A stretch of DNA of 64,000 nt from Loripinus fragilis. Lineage: Eukaryota > Mollusca > Bivalvia > Lucinida > Lucinidae. The stretch covers positions 33,462,690 through 33,526,689 of the forward strand of contig OZ026530.1 in assembly GCA_964019695.1 (NCBI GenBank). Reading direction: 5' to 3'. The notes under the pieces are model-generated. The model did no database searches. It was not told the origin of the DNA and saw nothing but the letters and a program-made list of their open reading frames with translations. Positions 33,033 to 43,168 of the stretch are shown here, piece after piece; positions within the stretch are counted from its first letter, which is position 1; each line of letters starts with the position of its first letter. Position numbers and translations under genes: made by a program.

Positions 33033-33292
33033 TATTTCCCTTTAACATCCCTATTTCTCAATACCGGCCTGCATTGCAACGCCATTTGTAAGCCCTTAAA
33101 GCTCAACCCAACGAAGGCACATCTAGTAGGCTGTAAACAGGACACACAGACCTACCTACCAATGAGCTTCACTACACCATGTGTGCACCACGCTCTGTAT
33201 GCTCGAAAATACCCAGGCTGCGCACCTGAACTTTGCATATAATCCTGTATAGTATATCCATTACTTGCCATCGGGCCCCACTACATCGCCAT

Positions 33293-33611
33293 TAGTCATT
33301 ACAATTCTGAAGCTTATTTTACTATGGTTTATATATCGTCACCTAAGTTTCCTTGATATAAGAATTAAATATGCTTGCCTAATTATGCATAGTTGCAAAG
33401 GCCCTTTCGATTGCTGTCACCAACTTTATTAATCCTCACTATGGGGAAAATGGGAAAGTATTTAAGCGGAACTTATGATGGCAACGACAAATTTGGGGAG
33501 CAGTGGACATTAGAAAATATGGAGGGTTGGTGGGTGTAGGGGTGGGTAGAAACAAGGGAGAGAGGGGTAAAGGTAATCAATTCAATTTATTTAAATGGCA
33601 TAGGAACAAGA
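33293..33611. other. Unassigned intergenic DNA
   Basis: No coding frame or named repeat; a purine-rich stretch (33490-33580, 'ggttggtgggtgtagggg') is the only feature. Confidence 0.4.
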
Positions 33612-34500
33612 AATACTCTCGAATATGATCCATTGCACTACTGCGCTATTGCCATCTTTAGAAAACGTTCTACTACTACTACGCTACTGCCATCTTTAGA
33701 ATGCGTTCTACTGCTACTGCGCTTCTGCTACTGCACTATTGCCATCTTAAGAAAACGTTCTACTGCTACTGCGCTACTGCTATCATAAGAATGTGTTCTA
33801 CTGCTACTGCGCTTCTGCTATTGCGCTATTGCCATCTTTAGGAAACGTTCTACTGCTACTGCGCTACTGCTATCTTAAGAATGGGTTGTACTGCTACTGC
33901 GCTATTGCCATCTTTAGAAAACGTTCTACTGCTACTGCGCTACTGCTATCTTAAGAATGTGTTCTACTGCTACAGCGCTTCTGCTACTGCGCTATGACCA
34001 TCTTTAGGAAATGTTTTACTGCTACTGCGCTACTGCTATCTTAAGAATGTGTTCTACTGCTACTGCCCAACTGCCAAGTTCTCATTTATCTCTACTGCTA
34101 CTGCGTTTCTACCAACTTCACATTCAGCTCTACTGGTACTGCGCTACTGCCAACTTCACAATTCGTTTTACTACTACTGCGCTACTGCTAACTTAACGAT
34201 TTGCTCTACTGCTGCAGTAACTGCGTTACTGCTACAGTAACTGCGTTACTGCGCAACTGTCAACTTTACATTCTGTTTTACTGCTACAGTAACTGCGTTA
34301 CTGCTACAGTAACTGCGTTACTGCTACAGTAACTGCGTTACTGCGCTACTGCCAACTTCACAATTTGTTCTACTGCTGAATTACTACTGCGCTACTGCGC
34401 TACTGCCAACTTCACAAATTTATCTTACTGCGCTACTGCGCTACTGCTAACTTCACAAATTTATCTTACTGCGCTACTGCGCTACTGCTAACTTCACCCA
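33612..34500. repeat. TACTGC-based minisatellite
   Basis: Words 'ctactgctactgcgc' recur throughout. In the first half they are combined with 'catctttagaaaacgtt' and 'atcttaagaatgtgttcta' in units of about 45-90 bp; in the second half with 'caacttcacaattt' and 'gctacagtaactgcgttact'. Thus at least three related subfamilies sit end to end. Short frames rich in Tyr, Cys, Thr and Ala here are repeat artefacts. Confidence 0.9.
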
Positions 34501-34690
34501 CGTCAGTTTAGGCTATATATAAATACAGTTGATGTACAATAAAAACGACTATCTTGCAAAGTGGTCTATTTTGTCATATGTTTGATGTCTTACTTGGCTT
34601 GTACAACCCTTCCACCTCCCTAGACCCAAGACGCCCTTTACATATTTTATAACGGCATATCATTGTCCAAAGAAGGGAGAAAGCATCAAA
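34501..34690 (-). repeat. Dispersed repeat, copy 1
   Basis: The complement of this stretch matches 56695-56886: 'gaccactttgcaagatggtc' there against 'gactatcttgcaaagtggtc' here, plus 'tagacccaagacgcccttta' and 'agttgatgtacaataaaaac'. At 56.7 kb the 'gacccaaga(t/c)gccctt' words occur as an inverted pair, suggesting a hairpin-ended element. Confidence 0.65.
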
Positions 34691-34811
34691 AAACTAACTC
34701 AAAAACACTAAATCCATCTTTCCAATTACAGAAATCACACTTAAAGTATATTTCATGCGCATGCGCTAAAGGAATAGCAGTTTTGCAAATGAATTACACT
34801 TTTATCCTTAA

Positions 34812-35309
34812 AGGTCTTGTGAATCTTCAAAACCATTTTTGAAACTCTTCATGATTTAAATGACAGTGATGAGAAAACCAAAATGCTGAAAACAGCATCG
34901 AGAAAATCCAACTCAGTCAAAAGTTATGCAAGTTTTAAAAATATTCAAATTAGCAAATAAGCCCCGCCCACATTATTGTTTCAAGATATTTTTTTTTCAA
35001 AATGTCAAATGTAGTGCGATTTCTAAGCAATTAAAACAGCACAATGAAGCTTTTATGTGCAAATGTTGTATTTTATCATATTTAAAAAGCGATAAAATAA
35101 ATGAAATATATTAAATTTGATATTTCAAAAAGCTCTAGTGACGTCAAATGAGCCCCTCGAATATTTTCATCTAATTAAATTTTGAGACCTTCATAACTTT
35201 GTAACTATTTTGAATTTTTGATGGAGCTCTCGACATTCTGTTTCTCTCATTACTGGCTTTTCAATCAAAAGGAGTTTAAAAAAAAGTTTTTTGACGGTTC
35301 ACAAGACCT
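34812..35309. mobile_element. 498-bp MITE with AGGTCTTGTGAA ends
   Basis: The left end 'aggtcttgtgaatcttcaaa' and the complement of the right end 'gacggttcacaagacct' are inverted repeats of about 12 perfect bases, extending imperfectly for 28. AT-rich interior without a gene. A short frame (34926-35114) shows no motif. Confidence 0.78.
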
Positions 35310-35607
35310 AGCACTTTTACGTTAAAGAAAACTAGCAAATTAAATGAAGTAACTTAAAGCCTGGTCTAAATGGCGTCCGAGGAAAGAAGCGTAATATGAG
35401 GGGTTTGAGTAGAAAGCACAAGTTTTTACGGCTTTGTAAGTGCTAAATCGATGAAAAACGTATTTTACTGGTAACATTGCATATTTTACTGTTAGTGCAA
35501 TTTGAAAATTTGGTATTTGTAATCATGTCAACTACGGGAAATATACGCATTATCGCTAGAACTCCTTTCAGAGGCTAAAGGTTAAGTTCAAGGTATTATT
35601 TTACTTA
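35310..35607. other. Unassigned intergenic DNA
   Basis: No coding or repeat signal that I can support. Confidence 0.35.
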
Positions 35608-35940
35608 TTTGATTTGGCTCACCTGAGCCATTGACTCATGGTGAGCTATTGTAACCATCAGATGTCCGTCTTCAATCATTCGTCGTCCGTCGTCCGTGTT
35701 CACCAATTGCTTCAAAGGATATTCCCTAAACAATTGACCGGAAATAAAACCAAACTTAGCAGATATGATACTTACCTGTATTATGGCTCTCTTTAATATT
35801 TTTTTAAAACGGTTATGGTCCATTGCATATTAGATCACACAGGCTAAAATATATTTTCGAGATGAAAACTTTAAAGATCTTCTTGTCTGAAAAAACAAGG
35901 CCTAGAGTCTTGACACTGGAAAATATGCCCACCACGGGGT
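35608..35940 (+). repeat. AGCTCACCTGAG-type dispersed repeat, truncated copy
   Basis: Starts 'ggctcacctgagccattgac' and runs through 'ggtgagctattgtaaccatc', 'gatgtccgtc', 'ttgcttcaaaggatat', 'gagatgaaaactttaaagat' and 'aaggcctagagtcttgac'. The same order of words is found at 46018-46462. The 72-codon minus frame here is an artefact of the repeat. Confidence 0.75.
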
Positions 35941-36392
35941 TACATGTTTAGTTTAGACTTTATTTCATATGTACAATACATAAATACTTACAAAGCAACA
36001 CATTAATAATATATATAAGCAATAAACAGGGATTTGGAAGTACGGAGACTTATTCGAATTTTTTTGTCCCTCACATATTCAATAGTACAGTGTACGCTAT
36101 GATGTTGTGATTATCATCACATTTATGCAATATAGGCCTATGAATAATAATTTGGATCTTTTAAATAACCATTGGTTGTAATATACAGTCTGTGTCAGCA
36201 TATCGCTCCACGGGGATGGAACTTAGGGGGTTTTTTTCCTACTCGTGTTCAACGCGATAACATGATCAAGCAGTGCACTTCATTTTTGTAGCTCATTCTT
36301 CTAACTTATCCTACGATGATGTGGAAGTATGATAATGAGTCTGGCTCAAATGGTTGGCTCATTAGGCACACTCAACTATTGTGTAGGGATAT

Positions 36393-36490
36393 AAAAGTAA
36401 GTATGGGCAAAGATCAGAAATCGATACAATAAAGTATTACACCAGTCCCTTCCGGCAAATGACCACTAGACCACAAAGAACTGCCAAGAA
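36393..36490 (-). mobile_element. Penelope-like 3' tip (E4)
   Basis: 'gcaaagatcagaaatcgata' and 'gtattacaccagtccc', then 'ggcaaatgaccactagacca', follow the order of the UTR end in E2 with extra divergence. A very short 5'-truncated copy whose right edge is vague. Confidence 0.65.
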
Positions 36491-36555
36491 AACATTACAA
36501 ACGTGAAGCATAAATAACTAAAGTGATCACAAATTTACTATGTGTTGGAAAATAA

Positions 36556-36606
36556 GTTGTAGTTGTTGCTATTGTTGTTGTTGTTTTTGTTGTTGTTGTT
36601 GTAGTA
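36556..36606. repeat. (GTT)n microsatellite
   Basis: Imperfect GTT trinucleotides ('gttgttgttgttttt' and similar). Cys-rich or Asn-rich frames here are artefacts. Confidence 0.9.
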
Positions 36607-36990
36607 GATTTATAAACCACTCGCCTTGTACACAGGAGTCTTCGAATTCAATTTCCGGCTCCTCCAAGTGTGTGGCCAAATTCAACCTAAATATATTTCT
36701 AGTAGGGTATTTACCAATCGAAGTAATAAAGAAACGTTTCAAACAGTCCCTAACACTACAACTGCAGTTGTATTTTTACTTCAGCGGTTCAGCGTGAGTT
36801 GTCTCCGTGAAATCAACAAAATATTTACATCGTAAGCTTATGTTTTAGGGGTCCCCATCCATCCTAAAAAAGGGGAATTTTTAAAACTTTGTCGGGAACA
36901 GTTTTGAACATGAAAACAGTGCGCAATCTGGTTATAGCGCATTCACTAGTCCCCACTAAATGAGACATATTAAAGTAGGCCTATATAAGT

Positions 36991-37097
36991 ACTGGACCCC
37001 TAGACTGCGGGGCTACGGGTCCGGTACCGGACCCCTAGACACTGATTCTAGGGGTCCGGTCGAACCTCGCTTGTGAGGAATGTCTCGGGGTCCAGTA
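36991..37097. repeat. Nested inverted repeat of GGGGTCC words
   Basis: Outer arms 'actggacccc' and 'ggggtccagt' enclose 'gggtccggtaccggacccct' (itself a palindrome) and 'ctaggggtccggtcg'. A further 'taggggtcccc' lies at 36846. This looks like the core of a small foldback element. Confidence 0.65.
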
Positions 37098-37149
37098 GTT
37101 TGTGAAACAGATAGCTCCCTTAGGGTTATGGGGGACATCTTGTGACCAC

Positions 37150-38050
37150 TCTAGCTTCTTCATTTTGATTGGTACTTCTTTATTCTTGCAGGTAATGACG
37201 ACAACTATAAAATCTCAGTTGGGTTCGAAATTGGCAAGATCCCACTAGGGACTTAGGAGTTATTTGCTCTTGAGCATCTGGAAAAATCACCTTAGACCTA
37301 TTATGGGAGAAATGGTGTGACGACTCTACTACCTGCTTTTTTATTGATCTTCATTCTTGCAGTTAACAAGACAACTATAAATAGCTTGGATGGGCTTGAA
37401 TTTAACAAGATTCCATGACTTATTTCGGAGTGAGCTGCCGTTGAGCGTCTGAAGAATCTATAAATAATGTTGTGACCACTCAAGCATCCATATTTTTTAT
37501 TGGATCTTCTTCATTTTTGTAGGGAAATGGGTTTGATGGGTTCGAAATTCGGCAAGATCAGACTTCGGGCTGTGGAGCTATCTGCCCCATGAGCGTCTGG
37601 AAAATTCCCTTTAGACTTATAATGGGAGAAATGTTGTGACTACTCTAATGCTTTCAGTTTTGAATGGCTCTTCTTCATTCTTGTAGGTAAGCAGGAAAAC
37701 TATAAAAAAAACTTGGATGATTTTGAATAATTTTATCGTCAAGATCCCGTCACCTAATATGGAGTTAGCTGCCCTCGAGTATCTTAAAAATCGGTGCACT
37801 CTAGTGCCTTTATTTTTGATTGGATCTTCTTCATGCTTGCAGGTAACAGCAATAACCATAAAAGCTTGGCTGAGTTTGAATTTCAAGTAGAACCAACATC
37901 AGACTGTGTAGTTAACTGCCATTGAGCATCAAAAATCTACATAGACTTACAACGGGAGATCTGCTGTGACTACTCCAGCACCTACATTTTTGAATGGATC
38001 TTCCTCATTCTTGCAGGTAGCAAGGACGCCTATAAAAGCTTGAATTTGTT
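37150..38050. repeat. Tandem repeat of about 165 bp, six copies
   Basis: The phrase 'ttcttcattcttgcaggtaa' or close variants lies at about 37186, 37354, 37514, 37680, 37837 and 38011 (spacings 157-174). Each unit also has 'aactataaaagcttgg', 'tgcccttgagcgtctgg' and 'gacctataatgggagaaat'. A seventh unit lies beyond the LINE insertion at 38640-38830. Each unit carries a splice-acceptor-like tract (pyrimidines then 'tgcag'), but no open frame is conserved. Confidence 0.9.
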
Positions 38051-38636
38051 TGATTGTTGGCTACACCCGACCACCAGTTCTCAGTTTAGGTCAAACAAGA
38101 GTCACGCATTCATGCTTACTATTAGCTGAAGAGCATCCACAATGTGTTGGTTGCGATGCACCATTCACTGTACGTCACTTCCTTTTGGAGTGTGGCGATT
38201 TTGCACAAGTAAGAAATAATTGCTTCCATGTTGAGACCATGAAACAGTTATTCAATATATACATATGGATAGTATTATGACATTTTTAAGACAAATAAAT
38301 CTTTTTAACAAAATTTAATTGCTATTTTTAAAAATCATGTCTTGTTTTACATTTGTATCAGACCATAATACAGATTATTTAATGTTGTATTCTGTTCAGT
38401 TAAAGAACATGTACAGTTATCTGAATAGCTCTTTGAAACTGTCTGATATTGTATGTGGTCTCTCCTGTCAACAATCGTATTACAACTTATTATCATAATA
38501 CAAACTCATCATCATCATTCCTTTCATTTTATCTTACAAATTTTTACTTTTTTCATCCACATCATGTTTAGTTTAATACCGTCTGATGGTAATAACCCAC
38601 AAGGGTTGATGCGTCGTTAAGCCCCAAACAAACCGA
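38051..38636 (+). mobile_element. 5'-truncated LINE inside the 165-bp repeat
   Basis: It contains the last ~75 codons of a non-LTR element ORF (38062-38320), then a 3' UTR finishing in 'gttgatgcgtcgttaagccc' and 'caaacaaaccgacc', a tail I associate with molluscan LINEs. The repeat resumes with 'ccagttagcagcccttgagc', so the insertion interrupted a tandem unit. Confidence 0.85.
38062..38320 (+). pseudogene. Non-LTR retrotransposon ORF2 C-terminus (fragment)
   Basis: The frame reads 'LGQTRVTHSCLLL', then a CCHC-like zinc knuckle: C-V-G-C at the start and 'TVRHFLLEC' at the end, as in the carboxy-terminal end of I/Jockey-type LINE polymerases ('GHTRLTHSYLL...C..C...VEHILLEC'). After residue 70 a frame change is needed to reach the likely natural end 'MDSIMTFLRQINLFNKI' with its stop near 38318. 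Everything upstream (RT, endonuclease) was lost by 5' truncation. Dead copy. Confidence 0.8.
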
Positions 38637-38639
38637 CCA

Positions 38640-38830
38640 CCAGTTAGCAGCCCTTGAGCGTCTAAAATATAGCTGCACAAAGATGTGACCGCTACAGCGC
38701 CTTCAGTTTTTATTTGATTTTCTTCATCCTTGTAGGTTACCAGGACGTACATTTATGTATGGATGAATCTGAAATTCGGTCAGATCCAATCACTGACTAC
38801 AGAGATAGCTGCCCTTGAGCATCTGAAAAA
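38640..38830. repeat. Seventh copy of the 165-bp repeat
   Basis: 'cagcccttgagcgtctaaaa', 'ttttcttcatccttgtaggt' and 'tgcccttgagcatctgaaaa' match the units at 37150-38050, from which this was separated by the LINE. Confidence 0.8.
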
Positions 38831-39556
38831 TACAGAGAAAAAACGTTTAGCAATTAGTTAAAATAGTTTTTCACAAAGGTGATCTTTTAGCATTATACCT
38901 TTTTATAAGCAGGTGTGCATACATGTCAGTTGCTTGTAAATATTTTTATTGTTACCAGTATGAGGTCAAAAGAAACAAAGTTCTGATAAAGTTTCATAGC
39001 GACAAAATGATCTGCCGAGCATTTTAATTTCAATCGATATTCAAGTGAAGGGAGGCAATTTGAATAAAAATACGATTTTCAACTAAAACTTGTACCTAAA
39101 GGGTGAACAGAACATTCATTTTCAAACCAGTTTTCTATTTTTCCTTTTAGATCTAAACATTTGACGGATAATTGATTTTTAGCAGAAAACTTTTCGCGCA
39201 ATTGCCAGGTAAGCTGAGTTACCAAGGGGACTTAAAACCATACTTATAATAACAGTTAATGTAATCATACTCATAAACGTTTGTCAACATATATTTTTTA
39301 TATTATGAAATAAAAAATTCCATAACTTAAAACTGTGAATCCCCAAAATATATTGCTAATCTTTTATCCTTAGTATACTTTCACTAGGTGTCGTCTGTAA
39401 ATGTTAATCAGATCTTTTTAATACTTGCAGATAATCAGAACTGACAGAATATCTTAAGTTTTTGAGTTTATTCCTGATCACTCTTTCACGTTCATAGTTA
39501 CCTGCCTTTGAGCATTGTAAATTGAGCCAGTGCATGCGATGTCCAACAATGTGGTA
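38831..39556. other. Unassigned intergenic DNA
   Basis: AT-rich; no frame longer than noise and no repeat recognised. Confidence 0.4.
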
Positions 39557-39632
39557 TGTGCGACCAGCAAAGGCTCAGACCAGCCTGCGCATATGCGCAG
39601 TCTGGTCAGAGCCTCTGCTCGTCGCTTGCTAT
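39557..39632. repeat. Palindromic version of the SINE-like core
   Basis: 'aaaggctcagaccagcctgc' and 'gcagtctggtcagagcctct' pair around the centre 'gcatatgcgc'. Outer words 'gcgaccagc' / 'gctcgtcgc' also pair weakly. Related to the 22730 and 52030 repeats. Confidence 0.7.
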
Positions 39633-40131
39633 GACTGTTAAGCTACTTACCGAACATCATTTGGAGTTTCTAAGCTTAAAAGAAGGCTACACAGGCTCGT
39701 CTGAGTCTACACTTGACAAAATACCACATTGTTGGAAATCACATGTCACGGCTCAAGCTATGGTGTGTCCAAACATTATGCTGGCTCCCAGGTGAGCGAT
39801 CGTTGCCCATCGGGCTACCTGTTTACCAATTTCAGACTGCTTATAAAGTGAATGAGAGATGGGCGATAAACGAAACAAGAAGAAGTCACGCAGGGGGCGC
39901 TTCAATTTGCCTGGTGGTATACACGCTATCAAAAGAAGACGCAATCATACAGAACGCCATAAGAAAAAGATAACAGAAGGCAAGTTGCTTTTATAAGTTT
40001 TGCTTTATTGTTTTTTTTTTATTGCAGTGGCGTAGCCAGAATGCTAAAACAGTTACACACACCACAAACAGACTCCTGCCTCATTTAATGAGTCCCTACA
40101 CCTGCGTCCCTTTTCAAAATAAACACTTATC
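39633..40131. other. Unassigned DNA with unconserved short frames
   Basis: Three overlapping frames of 60-86 codons on both strands show no motif; base composition is closer to coding than its surroundings, so an old element or exon fragment is possible, but I cannot support a gene. Confidence 0.35.
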
Positions 40132-40135
40132 TTAA

Positions 40136-40502
40136 AGCTGCATAGTCTGTAACTTTTGATCTTCTAATTTTAAAAATAATGTTTTTATTTTTCAAGAACG
40201 CAGTAAAAATACTAAAATTCAGGTAAACATTTTACCATTTTCGTAAATCTTAACAAGTTATCACTATCAAAACAACTGCATTTATGTTAAAATTCAACGG
40301 TCTATAATTATTGGAGGGACGCAAATAATTACCAACAAGAGAAAAATACACCTATTTGATAAGATAATTCACATTTCCCTGCAGTTTTCAGCTGTACTGA
40401 ACATTTTTATTGCGAAAACATAGCTTAATTCTACTTTTACAAATGATTTAAAAAGAAAAGAATTTTTTTCGAAAAATGTTCATAGTTACAGAGTATGCAG
40501 CT
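40136..40502 (-). mobile_element. 367-bp TTAA-flanked MITE, copy 2
   Basis: Inverted relative to 1483-1847, with TTAA at 40132-40135 and 40503-40506. Ends 'agctgcatagtctgtaac' and complement of 'gttacagagtatgcagct'. Interior words shared in complement include 'cttaacaagttatcact' and 'gtaaacattttaccattttc'. The two copies differ by scattered substitutions. Confidence 0.88.
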
Positions 40503-40947
40503 TTAAAGAAAAGAATTTGCTCCCAGAGGGAGCGAATTCTTTCCTTTATGAGCAGTTCCTTATAGTATGGAAAACGACATAAAGTGACCTCCCTTGAATG
40601 TTACTAGTCTTATTACCCACATGCATAACCTACGTAATGAGTGCTATGCCAATGTATTGTGCTCCGCAACGGGAGAGCATATTGCTACCACTTTGTCCAT
40701 CTGTTGTTAGGTCCGTCCATTGGTTCGTCCATCCCTCATAATTTTGTCCGCAACATAAAACAAAACATAATAGATATCAACACCAAACTTCATTGTTAGA
40801 AAGAACTCTCTATCGCATAATTTATGAGTTATTGTCCTTTGTTAATTTTCATACTTGTTTTAATCCGAAAGATAACATAAAAAACTATAAGAGCTATCAA
40901 CTTGATCATTGGAGGATAGATCTTGATGTCGAGAATTGCAGTGTACA
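40503..40947. other. Dispersed-repeat DNA
   Basis: 'gggagagcatattgctacca', 'tccgtccattggttcgtcca' and 'gttattgtcctttgttaatt' are wording typical of a molluscan dispersed repeat; the repeat continues after a Penelope-like UTR piece (41046-41200, 'attattgccctttgatattt'). No gene. Confidence 0.5.
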
Positions 40948-41045
40948 AAGAAGATTCACAAAAAACACCGTCTTGGAACAGTCAGTAATAAATTAACTGG
41001 AGGGCTTAAACATGTTTGACCTTACCAGCCTAACCCTTGTTGTAC
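40948..41045 (-). mobile_element. Penelope-like UTR fragment (E5)
   Basis: 'cacaaaaaacaccgtcttgg', 'actggagggcttaaacatgt' and 'accagcctaacccttg' match the middle of the family UTR (compare 42048-42130 and 6873-6965). It is embedded in another dispersed repeat on both sides. Confidence 0.7.
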
Positions 41046-41379
41046 AAGAACCAAAACTCTATGTTGAATAATCTAGAAATTATTGCCCTTTGATATTTTT
41101 CATACTTGTATTTTGTTCGGAGCGTAACACGAAATCTATGAAAGGTATCAACTTGAGACTTCATTGGTACATAGATCTTCATGAGCAGAAGTGTGGCAAG
41201 TTATCACATAAAGTCCCCTCTAGGAGTAATACAAACACCATGAAATAAACTCGATAAACCACTAGAGTTTTACAGAGTGGTAGTGTAATATGGCGTTCAT
41301 TATAACGTTGCTTAAATGACAGGCTACTATTGACGTTTTTACGCCCAAATGCGATTTAAAGTATTATTAATGACAATTA
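41046..41379. other. Dispersed-repeat remainder and unassigned DNA
   Basis: The first ~150 bp continue the repeat begun before E5; the rest shows nothing recognisable. Confidence 0.35.
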
Positions 41380-41530
41380 GAATCTGATTTTTGTGCTCTT
41401 GTATTATTGAAATTATTATACTTGTATCGAAAAAGAGATAAAATACTCAACAAGCCTCGCATTTAATCTCTTTTCCCCAACTATGTTAATAAATTCAATA
41501 AATCAGGAGCATTCATGTAAGATTTTCTAT
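41380..41530. mobile_element. Foldback MITE, diverged copy
   Basis: Imperfect arms ('gaatctgatttttgtgctct..aaaaagagataaaat' and 'atttaatctctttt..gagcattcatgtaagatt') around 'caagcctcgc'. The same arms are better preserved at 43012-43168. Confidence 0.7.
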
Positions 41531-41837
41531 GCGAAAACTCATGCAAAGTTGATTTTGTAAGTGGTCAAAAGTAATGGGGCAAAAGTGAGACATGGGCGGT
41601 CAAAAATAAAAACGTTTTCGTAGGTTCACTATTTTATTCCAAATAAATTGATAGTACTCAGTTTTCAAAACTTTTTCCCATTTAAAAATTGTAGTTCACG
41701 TAATAATTGTAATACCATTTCCTAGCAGTGTTGGAAATTTTTTATCATTGTTACATTTTTTTGCATTTTTATAGCTATATTTATTTGAAACAGCTTTACA
41801 TTAGCATCACTTGATGTAAGGCGTTAATAACATGTAA
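41531..41837. other. Unassigned AT-rich DNA
   Basis: Nothing recognisable. Confidence 0.35.
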
Positions 41838-42788
41838 AAGTAAGGAAGATCGCAAAGATCAAGATATGATACAATTAGATATCGCACGCAACTCAGGACA
41901 CCTTATGAGAAAACACAGAAACAAGAAGGCATCACATACAAGGAAGCCATGAGGTCAGCCCTCTCTTAGCAGATGACCACAAGGGTCAAGGAACAGACAA
42001 GACAGTAGAACAGACAAACCCTAAACACATTTTAAAAAATGATCCACAAAAAGCACCGCCTTGGAACGGTAAGTTATAAACTTACTTGAGAGCTTAAACA
42101 TATTTGACCGTACCAACCTCACCCTTTTTTCTAATGTGGATCAAAACAAATATATGTTTGGTTTGCATTAAAGATTTCTAACTTTTCCATGTAGCATCTC
42201 CTTGTACATACAATTCAGATGTAAAAAGAAGATAAAACGAAGATACAGACTCAATAGTACATACAACTGCATACAAAAGTTAAAGAAATCCAACAGTTAA
42301 AAGCAGGTGGGCCCAACCAGACACAAAATCAGGTCCTAGCCTTCTAATTAATAGATGAGTATTTAACTCGGAACCCTCATAGCGTCAGACGTTTGACCAA
42401 CCGGTGTGCAACTAAAGAGGAAATGAACGTTACCAACCGTGATTTGGTTGACCACCAAGCATGCAGTCTGTTGCAATACATTAGTGTTATAATCAAACTT
42501 TTTAAAGTGAAAATTATTTTAGTAATCTGTGCTGAAAAATTATTAGAGTCAACCATTTGTTTAATTTATATACTTAGTCACCATAAAGCTCTGGTTCGAA
42601 ATGTCCCTGGGACAAGAAAGATTTAACCTCAACATTGAATTTGGGCATCAAGTCAAAGTATCCACGGTAAAATTTGATAATAAGTAAATCAACAGTTGTA
42701 ACCATCAGTAATTCTTTATTAAATAGTAAATGCACATTTAATGTCAGTTTTACCATTAGTTCTATAAATAAAATTGGTACTGTCAAAC
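41838..42788 (-). mobile_element. 5'-truncated Penelope-like copy (E6)
   Basis: From the UTR tip ('gcaaagatcaagatatgata') through the UTR to the RT C-terminus on the minus strand ('KFYRGYFDLMPKFN', 'HFEPELYGD' at about 42575-42660). Diverged from E1 and E2. It is immediately followed by an oppositely oriented UTR copy (42789-43008), the same arrangement as in E1. Confidence 0.8.
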
Positions 42789-43008
42789 ATGCTTAAGCCC
42801 GCCAGTAATTTTCCTACTGACCTTTCCAAAGCGGTGCTTCTTTCAAAGATCATTTTGTGTTTTGTGTTGCCTTTGTCATGCTGTCTTGTCTGTTCCTTGC
42901 TGTCTTGTGATCACCTGCTGGGAAAGGGCTGACCTCTTGGCTCTCTTGTATGTTATGTTTTCTTTTTGTCTTTGTCTATTTCCTGATATTGTGTCCTGGG
43001 TCAGGTAT
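42789..43008 (+). repeat. Inverted UTR copy joined to E6
   Basis: 'acctttccaaagcggtgctt', 'cacctgctgggaaagggctg' and 'cctgggtcaggtatag' follow the UTR on the plus strand, opposite to E6. As in E1, the inverted copy lies at the 5' side of the RT remnant. A 110-codon frame crossing it and the next hairpin is not a gene. Confidence 0.78.
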
Positions 43009-43011
43009 AGT

Positions 43012-43168
43012 AATAGAGGATCTTACATGAGTGCTCATGTTTTATTGAATTTATTAAACGAGCTGGGAAAAAGAGATAAAATGCGAGGCTTGCCGAGCAT
43101 TTTATCTCTTTCTCGCAACGAGTTTAATAAATTCAATAAAACAAGAGCACGAATGTTAGATTCTATTT
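43012..43168. mobile_element. Foldback MITE, well-preserved copy
   Basis: Arms of about 68 bp ('tgttttattgaatttattaa' / 'ttaataaattcaataaaaca', and 'agagataaaatgc' / 'gcattttatctct') around 'gaggcttgccga'. It abuts the inverted UTR of E6. Confidence 0.85.

Larger units (their letters stand above)
26826..33292 (-). repeat. Degenerate inverted array of the 178/193-bp satellite
   Basis: The complement of the 1-898 satellite recurs about 28 times: 'ctacatcgccatttctaagc', 'aacccaacggg', 'ctaggcagtaggcaggacac', 'ccaggcctac', 'catgggcttcactacg', 'ccctgtatgctcgaaaattc'. Both unit types are present: A-like ('ccctatagcatccccattac') and B-like ('tatagtatacccattactgg'). Copies differ by many substitutions and indels, unlike the homogeneous block at the left edge. 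Interrupted by a foldback (29472-29677) and a Tc1-like remnant (32031-33032). Open frames across it reflect the repeat, not genes. Confidence 0.92.

Noticed and set aside
34011..34240. Cys/Tyr/Thr-rich frames resembling a small secreted protein
   Set aside because: Pure product of the TACTGC minisatellite.
36540..36797. Poly-cysteine frame
   Set aside because: Derived from the (GTT)n microsatellite.
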